DNA from: Thermoleophilia bacterium
Lineage (GTDB): Bacteria > Actinomycetota > Thermoleophilia > Gaiellales > JAICJC01
DNA length: 7,140 nt
Reading direction: 5' to 3'
NCBI GenBank assembly: GCA_025928435.1
Contig: JAICJM010000197.1
Span: 1-7,140, forward strand
In this document: piece by piece, positions 1 through 6,529 of the stretch
Layout: each line of letters begins with the position of its first letter
Position numbering within the stretch: the stretch's first letter is position 1
Notes under the pieces: generated by a model
Database searches by the model: none
Told to the model about the DNA's origin: nothing
The model's input: the letters and a program-made list of their open reading frames with translations, nothing else
Translations under genes and position numbers: made by a program

Positions 1-141
1 ACGGCATCACCTACCGCGACCACCACGCCCGCGACCACGCATTGCCATACTGGCTCGACCACTACAACCAGCAAAGACCACACAGCTCACTCGGCGGCCG
101 GCCACCCATCAGCCGCGTTCACAACCTATGTGGGCAGGACA
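1..141 (+). mobile_element. Right end of an IS481-like insertion sequence (partial)
   Basis: The element enters from the left edge, so only its transposase-distal end is visible. Read inward from position 141 on the minus strand, the end begins TGTCCTGCCCACATAGGTTG, matching the TGT...ACA type of terminus expected for IS481-like elements. The terminal repeat overlaps the 3' end of the transposase gene. By my count this stretch is about 64% GC, lower than the flanking genes, and it uses codons that are rare elsewhere here (TTG, CAA, AGA, CCA, TCA), which fits a foreign origin. The boundary at 141 is inferred from the terminal CA followed by a CTAG-centred target. The left terminal repeat is outside the window, so the inverted repeat cannot be confirmed. 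Confidence 0.7.
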
Positions 142-146
142 CCTAG
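1..146 (+). CDS. IS481-family transposase, C-terminal fragment (5' end outside window)
   Basis: The reading frame starts at base 3 and gives 47 residues before TAG at 144-146. The segment carries the C-terminal signature of DDE integrase-core transposases of the IS481/IS3 type: a tryptophan and tyrosine-asparagine block (YWLDHYNQQRPHSSLGGRPP), followed by ISRVHNL. The catalytic DDE residues would lie upstream, outside the window, so activity cannot be judged. The protein would cut and join the ends of its own element. The last codon (ACC) and the stop codon appear to lie partly or wholly in the target-site bases 142-147 rather than in the element. The gene is convergent with the lipoprotein gene and the two overlap by four bases (CTAG, 143-146). 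The family call is confident; the exact IS is unknown. Confidence 0.85.
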   Translation, partial: GITYRDHHARDHALPYWLDHYNQQRPHSSLGGRPPISRVHNLCGQDT

Positions 147-147
147 A
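142..147. repeat. Putative IS target site (CCTAGA, NCTAGN type)
   Basis: The six bases directly after the inferred IS end read CCTAGA. IS481 and IS1002 of Bordetella pertussis are known to insert at NCTAGN with a six-base duplication, and this matches that pattern. The partner copy would be at the left end of the element, outside the window, so the duplication is inferred. Confidence 0.45.
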
Positions 148-568
148 GCGGCATCGCGCAGTCGCGGCAGGCGACGAGCTTGACCGAGTGCCCCGGCGTG
201 ACCCATTGGCCGATCGTCATGCCGTGGGCGCCGTAGGCGAACACGAAGTAGCGCTTGCCCGGCCGCAGGCCGGCGAACCGGAAGCGGCCCTGCGCGTCGG
301 TCTTCGCGGTGGCGAACGGCTGGGGCGGGTCGGCGGCGATCGGGCCTCCGGCGTGCACGGCCTGGTGGTAGAGGCCCACCTTGACGCCGGGGAGCAGCGT
401 GGCGCCCTGCGTGTGCTCCGTGGAGTCGCTCTGGACGACGGTGCCCGTGACCGAGCCGTTCGCCAGGCTCGTGGACGAATCGCCGCCCCCGGTCGCCTGG
501 CCGCACGCCGACAGGGCCAGCACCGCGGCCAGGACGGCGAGCGGCGTGATGTTGATGCGAAGGTGCAT
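143..568 (-). CDS. Small secreted lipoprotein with a beta-sandwich (SpaA/carboxypeptidase-regulatory-like) domain
   Basis: This 141-residue protein begins with a short charged segment (Arg4) and a hydrophobic stretch (residues 5-18). A lipobox, Leu19-Ser20-Ala21-Cys22, follows, so signal peptidase II cleavage and lipid anchoring at Cys22 on the outer face of the membrane are expected. A Gly/Ser/Thr-rich linker leads to one domain (about residues 38-132). The pattern GSVTGTV, then LPGVKVGLY, then TDAQGRFRFAGLRPGKRYFVF is typical of prealbumin-like folds such as carboxypeptidase regulatory, CNA-B or SpaA domains. No enzyme motif is visible, so a structural or binding role is inferred. The C-terminus carries a CxxC pair (Cys134, Cys137) four residues before the end. 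The start is the ATG at 566-568, with a weak ribosome site (ACGGG). It lies 31 bases after the methyltransferase gene and may be cotranscribed with it. The gene stops exactly at the IS junction. Confidence 0.75.
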   Translation of the reverse strand: MHLRINITPLAVLAAVLALSACGQATGGGDSSTSLANGSVTGTVVQSDSTEHTQGATLLPGVKVGLYHQAVHAGGPIAADPPQPFATAKTDAQGRFRFAGLRPGKRYFVFAYGAHGMTIGQWVTPGHSVKLVACRDCAMPL

Positions 569-599
569 ACCCGTTAGTCGGGCGGGCCGGCGAAAAAGT

Positions 600-1388
600 T
601 CACCGGCCGGGACGGCGGGCGACCACGATCATCCGGCGGCTGTCGACCGCGTACTCCGAGCCCTGGTAGTCGCCGAACGCCCGCTCCACCGCGAACCCGA
701 CCGCGGTGAGCATGCGCACGAGCTCGACCAGCGTGTAGGCGCGCGTGGCGAACGCCATCTCGATCCGCTCGCCCGTCGGCTCCAGCAGCACCCAGCCGGA
801 CCGCATCCTCCCCGTCCAGGGGTCGAACGAGCGCTCCTCGAGCAGCATGCGCCCGTCCCCGAGCTCGTGCCAAGAGCGCGGCTCGAACCGGCGCAGGACG
901 GCGTAGAGGTTGACCGTCTCGAGCACGAAGGCCCCGCCCGGGCGCAGCGCCCGGTAGGCCCGCTCCAGCACGAGCCGGTCCTCCGCCTCGCTCTCGAAGT
1001 AGCCGAACGACGTCCACAGGTTGAAGACGGCGTCGAACTCCTCCCGGAACTGGATCTCGCGCATGTCGACCCGGCGCAGGTCGACCTTGACGCCGGCCTC
1101 GCGCGCGGCCCAGTAGGCGCGCTCGAGCGGCTCCTCGTTCAGGTCGACGCCGACGACGCGCAGGCCCAGGCGCGCGAACTCGACGCTGTGGCGGCCGTGG
1201 CCGCACGGCAGGTCGAGGACGGTCTGGCCCGCCTGCAGCCCCAGCTCGTCGACCAGGAACGCCGCCTCGGCGGCGCTCTTCTCGGGCGGGTGCGTCTGGC
1301 TCGAGATCGTGAGCCAGTTCTCGTCGAAGAAGGTCTCGTACCAGCGCGGTTCCACCTGCGCACCAGCTGCGACCACGTCAGTTGCCAT
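600..1388 (-). CDS. Class I SAM-dependent methyltransferase
   Basis: This 262-residue protein has the ordered motifs of a Rossmann-fold methyltransferase. Motif I is [12 protein letters not shown] (57-68) and binds the methionine part of S-adenosylmethionine. The acidic ribose-binding motif II is VVGVDLN (78-84). The [14 protein letters not shown] segment (118-131) corresponds to the strand 4 region, and [11 protein letters not shown] (148-158) is motif III. The C-terminal third is probably the substrate-binding part. The methyl acceptor cannot be read from the sequence; free small molecules are typical for this group, but that is only a family trend. The ATG start at 1386-1388 overlaps the end of the dehydrogenase gene by 11 bases, with a GGAAGGGG ribosome site 11 bases upstream inside that gene, so the two are probably cotranscribed and coupled. 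The link to acyl-CoA metabolism rests on position only. Confidence 0.85.
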   Translation of the reverse strand: MATDVVAAGAQVEPRWYETFFDENWLTISSQTHPPEKSAAEAAFLVDELGLQAGQTVLDLPCGHGRHSVEFARLGLRVVGVDLNEEPLERAYWAAREAGVKVDLRRVDMREIQFREEFDAVFNLWTSFGYFESEAEDRLVLERAYRALRPGGAFVLETVNLYAVLRRFEPRSWHELGDGRMLLEERSFDPWTGRMRSGWVLLEPTGERIEMAFATRAYTLVELVRMLTAVGFAVERAFGDYQGSEYAVDSRRMIVVARRPGR

Positions 1389-2220
1389 AGTCGTAGAAGC
1401 CCCTTCCGCTCTTGCGGCCCAGCCGGCCCGCCTGGACGTAGGATCGCAGAAGCGGGCACGGCCGGTACTTGTCGTCGCCGAGGCCGTGGTGCAGCACCTC
1501 CATGATCGCGAGGCACGTGTCGAGCCCGATCAGGTCCGCCAGCCGGAGGGGGCCCATGGGATGGTTCATGCCGAGCCGCATCACCGTGTCGATGGAGTCG
1601 CGGTCGCCCACCCCCTCCATGAGGCAGTAGACGGCCTCGTTGATCATCGGCACGAGGATGCGGTTGGAGATGAAGCCGGGGTGGTCGTGAGCCTCGGCGA
1701 CCGTCTTGCCCATCCGCTCGGCGGCCGCCCGGACGTAGGCGGCGGTCGCGTCCGAGGTGTCGAGGCCGCGGATCAGCTCGACGAGCGGCATCAGCGGCAC
1801 CGGGTTCATGAAGTGCATGCCGACGACCCGGTCGGGGCGCGAGGTGACGGCCGCCAGGCGGGTGATCGGGATCGAGCTCGTGTTGCTCGCGAGGATCGCG
1901 CCGTCGCCCGCCGCCTCGTCGAGGGCCCGGAAGAGGCGCTCCTTGAGCGTGACGTCCTCGGTGGCGGCCTCGATCGCGAGGTCGGCCTCGACCGGCTCCG
2001 CCGACGGCGAGATGCGGCCGACCGCCGCCTCGGCGTCGTCCGCGCCGACGCTGCCCTTCTCGACCAGCTTGGCGAGCGAGCGCTCGATGCCGCTGCGGGC
2101 GCGGTCGAGCTGGTCGCGGGACACGTCGACGAGCGTGACATCGTAGCCGGCCACGGCGGCCACCTGCGCGATGCCGGAGCCCATCTGCCCCGCCCCGACG
2201 ACGCAGAGGCGGTCGCTCAC
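1378..2220 (-). CDS. 3-hydroxyacyl-CoA / 3-hydroxybutyryl-CoA dehydrogenase
   Basis: The 280-residue protein is full length for the single-domain HBD/FadB2/PaaH type. It interconverts (S)-3-hydroxyacyl-CoA and 3-oxoacyl-CoA with NAD(P). The N-terminal dinucleotide site is [13 protein letters not shown] (7-19), with Asp32 at the end of strand 2, which favours NAD. Aligned to the human enzyme, the active residues are all present: Ser115 in SNTSS, His136 in HFMNP, Glu148 and Asn186 in [10 protein letters not shown]. The C-terminal helical dimer domain runs from about 190 to 280 and ends with [11 protein letters not shown], as usual. The GTG start at 2218-2220 overlaps the thiolase stop by four bases (GTGA), with GAGG ten bases upstream, which indicates translational coupling. 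With the thiolase it would reduce acetoacetyl-CoA in the synthetic direction, or act in beta-oxidation. Which pathway applies (butyrate, storage polymer, fatty acid or aromatic catabolism) cannot be decided here. Confidence 0.93.
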   Translation of the reverse strand: MSDRLCVVGAGQMGSGIAQVAAVAGYDVTLVDVSRDQLDRARSGIERSLAKLVEKGSVGADDAEAAVGRISPSAEPVEADLAIEAATEDVTLKERLFRALDEAAGDGAILASNTSSIPITRLAAVTSRPDRVVGMHFMNPVPLMPLVELIRGLDTSDATAAYVRAAAERMGKTVAEAHDHPGFISNRILVPMINEAVYCLMEGVGDRDSIDTVMRLGMNHPMGPLRLADLIGLDTCLAIMEVLHHGLGDDKYRPCPLLRSYVQAGRLGRKSGRGFYDYGN

Positions 2221-3401
2221 GCCGGCAGCACCTCGAGCACCGTGGCGTCGCCCTGGGCGGCGCCGGAGCAGATCGCCGCGACCCCGATCCCGCCGCCGCG
2301 GCGACGCAGCTCGTGGATGACGGTGCCGAGCAGGCGGGCGCCCGAGGCGCCGATGGGGTGGCCGAGGGCGACGGCGCCGCCGTTCACGTTCACGCGGTCG
2401 GCGTCGATGCCGAGCAGGTCGATGGTGTTGAGCGCGACCGAGCAGAAGGCCTCGTTCACCTCGAGCAGGTCGATGTCCGACACCGAGAGCCCGGCCTTGT
2501 CGAGCGCGACCCTGGTGGCGGCGGCGGGCGTGCGCACGAGGTAGGCGAAGTCGTCGGCCACGTAGCCGGAGGAGCGGATGACCGCGAGCGGCTCGAGGCC
2601 GCGCTCGCGCGCCCAGTCCTCGGAGGCGAGCACGAGGGCGGCGGCGCCGTCATTCACGCCCGGGGCGTTGCCGGCGGTCGTCGATCCGTCCTTCGTGTAG
2701 ACCGGCGGCAGCGCCGCGAGCCGCTCGGCGGAGGTGTCACGGCGGGGCCCCTCGTCCGTGTCGACGACCGTGTCGCCCCGGCGACCCGAAACGGTGACGG
2801 GCACGATCTCGTCCGCGAACCGGCCGGCGTCGATCGCCGCGACGGCGCGCTGGTGGCTGCGCAGCGCCCAGGCGTCCTGCTGCTCGCGGGTGATGCCGAC
2901 CTCGGCCGAGACGTTCGAGTTCTGCTCGGCCATGATCAGGCCGTCGAACGTGCAGGTGAGGCCGTCGGAGGTCATCGAGTCGACCAGCGTCCCGTCGCCG
3001 AACCTGTAGCCGAAGCGCGCCTTCTGGAGCAGGTAGGGCGCGTTCGACATGCTCTCCATGCCGCCCGCGAGGATGACGTCGTGGTCGCCGGCGCGGATCA
3101 TCACGTCCGCCAGCGTGGCGGCGCGCATCCCCGACGCGCAGACCTTGTTGATCGTCTCCGACCCGATGGTGGGGCCGAGGCCGACCCCCACGGACACCTG
3201 CCGCGAGGGGATCTGGCCGGCACCGGCCTGGAGCACCTGGCCCATGACGACGTAGCCCACGTCGGCGCGGTCGACGCCGGAGCGTTCCAGCGCCGCGGCG
3301 GCGGCGGCGGTGCCGAGCTGCGGGGCGGACAGCGGGGCCAGGCCCCCGCCGAGCCTTCCGAAGGGCGTGCGGGCGGTGCCGAGGACGACGGTACGCGGCA
3401 A
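2217..3401 (-). CDS. Acetyl-CoA C-acetyltransferase (thiolase)
   Basis: The 394-residue protein has the length of a type II thiolase and all catalytic parts. These are the nucleophile Cys88 in INKVCASGM, the NEAF loop (316-319), His348 in GHPIGASG, and the second cysteine Cys378 in [11 protein letters not shown]. The usual form of the last motif is C-x-GGGQG, so the SGAAQG version is a slight variant. It condenses two acetyl-CoA to acetoacetyl-CoA, or cleaves 3-oxoacyl-CoA in reverse. I chose the TTG at 3399-3401 as start: AAAGGA lies six bases upstream (3408-3413), and known thiolases begin just before the [12 protein letters not shown] strand. The frame stays open to 3599, but that extension is low-complexity and runs through the opposing trp leader. 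It is the first gene of a minus-strand operon with the dehydrogenase, which overlaps it by four bases. It is divergent from the trp operon. Confidence 0.93.
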   Translation of the reverse strand: MPRTVVLGTARTPFGRLGGGLAPLSAPQLGTAAAAAALERSGVDRADVGYVVMGQVLQAGAGQIPSRQVSVGVGLGPTIGSETINKVCASGMRAATLADVMIRAGDHDVILAGGMESMSNAPYLLQKARFGYRFGDGTLVDSMTSDGLTCTFDGLIMAEQNSNVSAEVGITREQQDAWALRSHQRAVAAIDAGRFADEIVPVTVSGRRGDTVVDTDEGPRRDTSAERLAALPPVYTKDGSTTAGNAPGVNDGAAALVLASEDWARERGLEPLAVIRSSGYVADDFAYLVRTPAAATRVALDKAGLSVSDIDLLEVNEAFCSVALNTIDLLGIDADRVNVNGGAVALGHPIGASGARLLGTVIHELRRRGGGIGVAAICSGAAQGDATVLEVLPA

Positions 3402-3418
3402 ATGGGATCCTTTCCGAC

Positions 3419-3448
3419 TTGACGAAGGGGGCAGCGATGCAGCATAGT
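3419..3448 (+). promoter_or_regulatory. Probable trp operon promoter
   Basis: TTGACG at 3419-3424 matches five of six bases of the -35 consensus. CATAGT at 3443-3448 matches four of six of the -10 consensus, with an 18-base spacer. The predicted transcription start is about 3455, only a few bases before the leader-peptide ATG at 3459. That would make the transcript leaderless or nearly so, and it fits the absence of a ribosome site before that ATG. The -35 box lies 18 bases upstream of the divergent thiolase TTG codon, so the two units share this region. Inferred from sequence match only. Confidence 0.6.
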
Positions 3449-3458
3449 CCGGGCCGAA

Positions 3459-3512
3459 ATGACGACCGGCGGACACTGGTGGTGGCGATGCGAGCGAGGT
3501 GCGGCCCGCTAG
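3459..3512 (+). CDS. trpL: trp operon leader peptide with three tandem Trp codons
   Basis: A 17-codon frame reads MTTGGHWWWRCERGAAR and ends in TAG at 3510-3512. Three TGG codons stand in a row at 3477-3485; Trp is otherwise a rare residue here. It lies just downstream of a good promoter and 68 bases upstream of trpE, with an intrinsic terminator between. Short leader peptides with tandem Trp codons before trp genes, including WWW in Streptomyces, are the hallmark of ribosome-mediated attenuation. When charged tRNA-Trp is scarce, the ribosome stalls at the codons and the downstream RNA refolds. The peptide itself probably has no function. No Shine-Dalgarno sequence precedes the ATG, and no alternative start exists in frame back to the TGA at 3420-3422. 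The near-leaderless promoter position explains this. Confidence 0.88.
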   Translation: MTTGGHWWWRCERGAAR

Positions 3513-3557
3513 CTCCGCCACGGCATCCGCGCTTCGCAACCGGCCTCTCCGCCCACC
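3481..3557 (+). promoter_or_regulatory. Candidate alternative (1:2 and antiterminator) pairings of the trp leader RNA
   Basis: GTGGCG (3482-3487, inside Trp codons 2-3 and beyond) can pair with CGCCAC (3516-3521). GAGC (3492-3495) with GCTC (3512-3515) continues the same stem, giving a 1:2 hairpin. If a ribosome stalled at the Trp codons covers segment 1, two antiterminator pairings are possible. GGTG plus CGG (3498-3504) can pair with CCG plus CACC (3549-3557), with a two-base bulge. Alternatively CTCCGCC (3513-3519), an exact copy of bases 3547-3553 in the terminator 5' arm, can compete for the 3' arm (3558-3565). Paired by eye; energies were not calculated, so the exact antiterminator is unsettled. 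Confidence 0.45.
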
Positions 3558-3573
3558 GGCGGGAGGCTTTTTT
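3543..3573 (+). terminator. Intrinsic terminator of the trp attenuator
   Basis: GCCTC-t-CCGCC (3543-3553) pairs with GGCGG-GAGGC (3558-3567). This gives ten G-C-rich base pairs with one bulged T and a CACC loop, followed directly by six T residues (3568-3573). It ends only six bases before the trpE ATG and lies 30 bases after the leader-peptide stop. That is the position expected of an attenuator which aborts transcription when tryptophan is plentiful. Its 3' arm contains GGGAGG, the only good trpE ribosome site, so the folded hairpin would hide that site in any read-through transcript. Confidence 0.88.
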
Positions 3574-3579
3574 GTTGGC

Positions 3580-4907
3580 ATGAACGACGATCTGGACATC
3601 CGCGAGCTGCCCGCCGACCTGGTGACGCCGGTCGGCGCGTACCTGCGCCTGCGCGAGGCGCTGGGCGCCCCCGCCTTCCTGCTCGAGTCGGTCGAGCGGG
3701 GCGAGCAGGTGGGCCGCTACTCGTTCCTGGGCGCCGGCCTGCCCGCCGTCGACTCGCTGGCCGAGGCCGCGGCCTTCGCCGCGAGCCGGCCGGGCCCGGG
3801 CTCCGGCCGTCCGCCGTTCGCCGGCGGCGCCGTCGGCTACCTCAGCTACGACTGGGTGGCCGAGCTCGAGCCGGTGCCGCTGCCGGCCATGAACGGCGCC
3901 GACGCCGGCCTGCCGATGCTGCGCTTCCTGCTCGCCTCGACGTCGGTCGCCTTCGACCACGTCCGGCGCACGATGACGGTGACCGGGCCGCGGGCGGAGG
4001 TCGAGCGCGTGACGGCGGCCCTCGACGGCGCCGCCTCGGCGCCCCCGGCGGCGCCCGTCGCCGCGGGCCCTGCCGAGGCCGAGATGACCCGCGACGGCTT
4101 CGTGGAGGCGGTCCTGCGCGCGAAGGAGCACATCGCCGCGGGCGACGCGTTCCAGATCGTCCCGTCCCAGCGCGTGCGCCGCCGCACCGAGGCCTCGCCG
4201 TTCGCCATGTACCGGGCCCTGCGCACGGTGAACCCGTCCCCGTACATGTTCCTGCTCGACATGGGCGAGTTCCAGCTGATCGGTTCCTCGCCCGAGACCC
4301 ACGTACGCCTGGGCGTCGACGGCACCTGCGAGCTGCGGCCGATCGCGGGCACGCGCCCGCGCGGCGCCGACGCGGCCGCGGACGACGCCCTGGCGACCGA
4401 GCTGATGGCATCGGAGAAGGAGCGGGCCGAGCACGTCATGCTGGTCGATCTGGCCCGCAACGACCTCGGCCGCGTGTGCGTGCCCGGCACGGTGCGGCTC
4501 GAGCGCTACATGGACGTCGAGCGCTACTCGCACGTCATGCATATCGTCTCGCGCGTGTTCGGCCAGATCGCCGACGGGCGCGACGCCGTCGACCTGCTGC
4601 GCGCCACCTTCCCCGCCGGAACCGTCTCGGGAGCGCCCAAGGTGCGGGCGATGCAGATCATCTCCGAGCTCGAGGGCCGCCGCCGCGGAGCCTACGCCGG
4701 CGCGGTCGGCTACCTCGGCTTCGGCGGCGACATGGACACGTGCATCGCGCTGCGGACGATGGTGCTGCGCGACGGGATCGCCTACCTGCAGTCCGGCGGC
4801 GGCGTCGTGGCCGACTCCGACCCGGGCGAGGAGTACCAGGAGGCGATGAACAAGGTCGCGGCGCTGGCCGCCGCGATCGACCGGGCCGAGACGGGGGTGT
4901 ACGGGCG

Positions 4908-4911
<4 letters not shown>
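3580..4911 (+). CDS. trpE: Anthranilate synthase component I
   Basis: The 443-residue protein makes anthranilate from chorismate, using ammonia delivered by TrpG, in the first committed step of tryptophan synthesis. The N-terminal domain holds LLES (34-37) and RYSFLG (46-51), and NPSPYMF is at 218-224. LLES and NPSPYMF correspond to the Trp-binding feedback site of characterised TrpE enzymes, so allosteric inhibition is likely. The chorismate-binding domain (about 170-435) shows GSSPE (235-239), PIAGTRPRG (254-262), DLARNDLGR (290-298), FPAGTVSGAPKVRAM (344-358) and GGVVADSDPGEEY (407-419). It is somewhat shorter than the common 500 or so residues, mostly in the N-terminal domain. ATG 3580 is chosen as start because upstream codons run into the terminator hairpin. 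GGGAGG (3561-3566) is 13 bases upstream, inside that hairpin. A PabB role is unlikely given the trp neighbours and attenuator. Confidence 0.95.
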
Positions 4912-5491
<580 letters not shown>

Positions 5492-5495
<4 letters not shown>

Positions 5496-6529
5496 TCACC
5501 GACGCGATCAAGACGCTGGTCGAAGGCCGCGACCTCTCGGCCGAGGAGACGCACATCGCCATGATGCAGGTGATGAGCGGCGACGCCTCGCCGACGCAGA
5601 TCTCGGCCTTCGTCGTCGCGCTGCGGATGAAGGGCGAGACGCCGGACGAGATCGCCGGCTGCGCCCGGGCGATGCGCGCGCACGTGACACCCGCGCGGCC
5701 GTCCCGGGCCGATCTCGTGGACACCTGCGGCACCGGAGGCGACGGCCTGAACACCTTCAACATCTCGACGTCGGCGGCGCTCGTCGCCGCCGCGGCCGGG
5801 GCGACGGTCGCCAAGCACGGCAACCGGGCGATGTCGTCGCGCACCGGCTCCGCCGACGTGCTCGAGGCGCTCGGCGTGCGCATCGACCTGCCCCCGGCGG
5901 ACGTGGCCGAGTGCATCGACAGCGTCGGCTTCGGCTTCCTCTTCGCCCAGGCCCATCACCCGGCCATGCGCCACGTCGGGCCGGTGCGGCAGGAGCTCGG
6001 CATCCGCACCGTGTTCAACCTGCTCGGCCCGTTGACGAACCCGGCCGGCGCCCGCCGCCAGGTGCTCGGCGTGTACTCGGAGGGGCTGGTCGAGCCGATC
6101 GCGCATGTGCTCGCCAAGCTCGGGGCCGAGCACGCCATGGTGGTGCACGGCTTCGGCGGCCTCGACGAGCTCACGCCCACCGGCGAGAACCTGGTGTCCG
6201 AGGTGCGCGACGGCGAGGTGCGCACCTACACGCTCGACCCGGCGCCGCTCTCGACCGGCCCCGGGCCCGGCAGCCCCGACGACCTGCGCTGCGGAGGCGA
6301 CCCGGCCCAGAACGCCGCCGTGATCCTCACCGTCTTCGACGGCGAGAAGGGCCCGCGCCGCGACGCCGTCATCCTGAACGCCGCCGCCGCCCTCGTCTGC
6401 GGCGGGGTCGTGCCGGAGCTCGAGGACGCGATCGACGCGGCCGTCGAGGCGATCGACACCGGCGCCGCTCTGGCCAAGCTCGAGGAACTGGTCGCCTTCA
6501 CCCGCGCACGGGCCCCGGAGGCGGCGTGA
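5492..6529 (+). CDS. trpD: Anthranilate phosphoribosyltransferase
   Basis: The 345-residue protein joins anthranilate to phosphoribosyl pyrophosphate, the second step of the pathway. The N-terminal helical part (about 1-70) is followed by the family's main motifs. These are DTCGTGGDGLNTFNIST (77-93), which binds the pyrophosphate; KHGNRAMSSRTGSADVLEALG (108-128), with the KHGN and SSxxGSAD anthranilate and PRPP contacts; FLFAQAHHPAMRHVGPVR (149-166); and FNLLGPLTNP (175-184). The metal-binding GLDEL segment (223-227) and GGDPAQNA (268-275) are also present. Length is normal for the family. The GTG start at 5492-5494 overlaps the trpG stop by four bases (GTGA), and GGAGGAG eight bases upstream (5477-5483) is the strongest ribosome site in the operon. 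It is a stand-alone TrpD, not fused to TrpG. Confidence 0.96.

Noticed and set aside
585..608. GGCCGG...CCGGCC inverted repeat with an A5/T5 run between the methyltransferase and lipoprotein genes
   Set aside because: The T run lies in the 12-base loop, not after the stem, so it does not look like an intrinsic terminator. Six-base GC palindromes are expected in this composition.
381..1505. 374-residue open frame on the plus strand
   Set aside because: It is antisense to the methyltransferase, and the residues are a Leu/Arg/Ala/Val/Glu shadow of GC-rich codons. The minus-strand gene has clear motifs.
1309..3422. Long plus-strand frames opposite the dehydrogenase and thiolase
   Set aside because: They are shadows of genes with complete catalytic motifs on the other strand, and are His/Asp/Gly/Val-rich without recognisable domains.
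3441..3469. Minus-strand thiolase promoter with -10 TATGCT
   Set aside because: No acceptable -35 box is found at 16-19 bases spacing (CCGGTC or similar), so it is not listed as a feature.
3499..3579. N-terminal extension of trpE by 27 codons (GTG start at 3499)
   Set aside because: It would run through the terminator hairpin and T tract, resembles no TrpE N-terminus, and starts inside the leader peptide gene.
3402..3599. N-terminal extension of the thiolase to 3599 (460 residues)
   Set aside because: The extra residues are low-complexity and antisense to the trp leader, terminator and trpE start. The TTG at 3401 has a good ribosome site and matches the normal thiolase N-terminus.
2737..4542. 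601-residue open frame on the minus strand
   Set aside because: It is antisense to trpE and in a shifted frame of the thiolase. Composition is Arg/Gly/Ala-rich shadow coding, with no domain.
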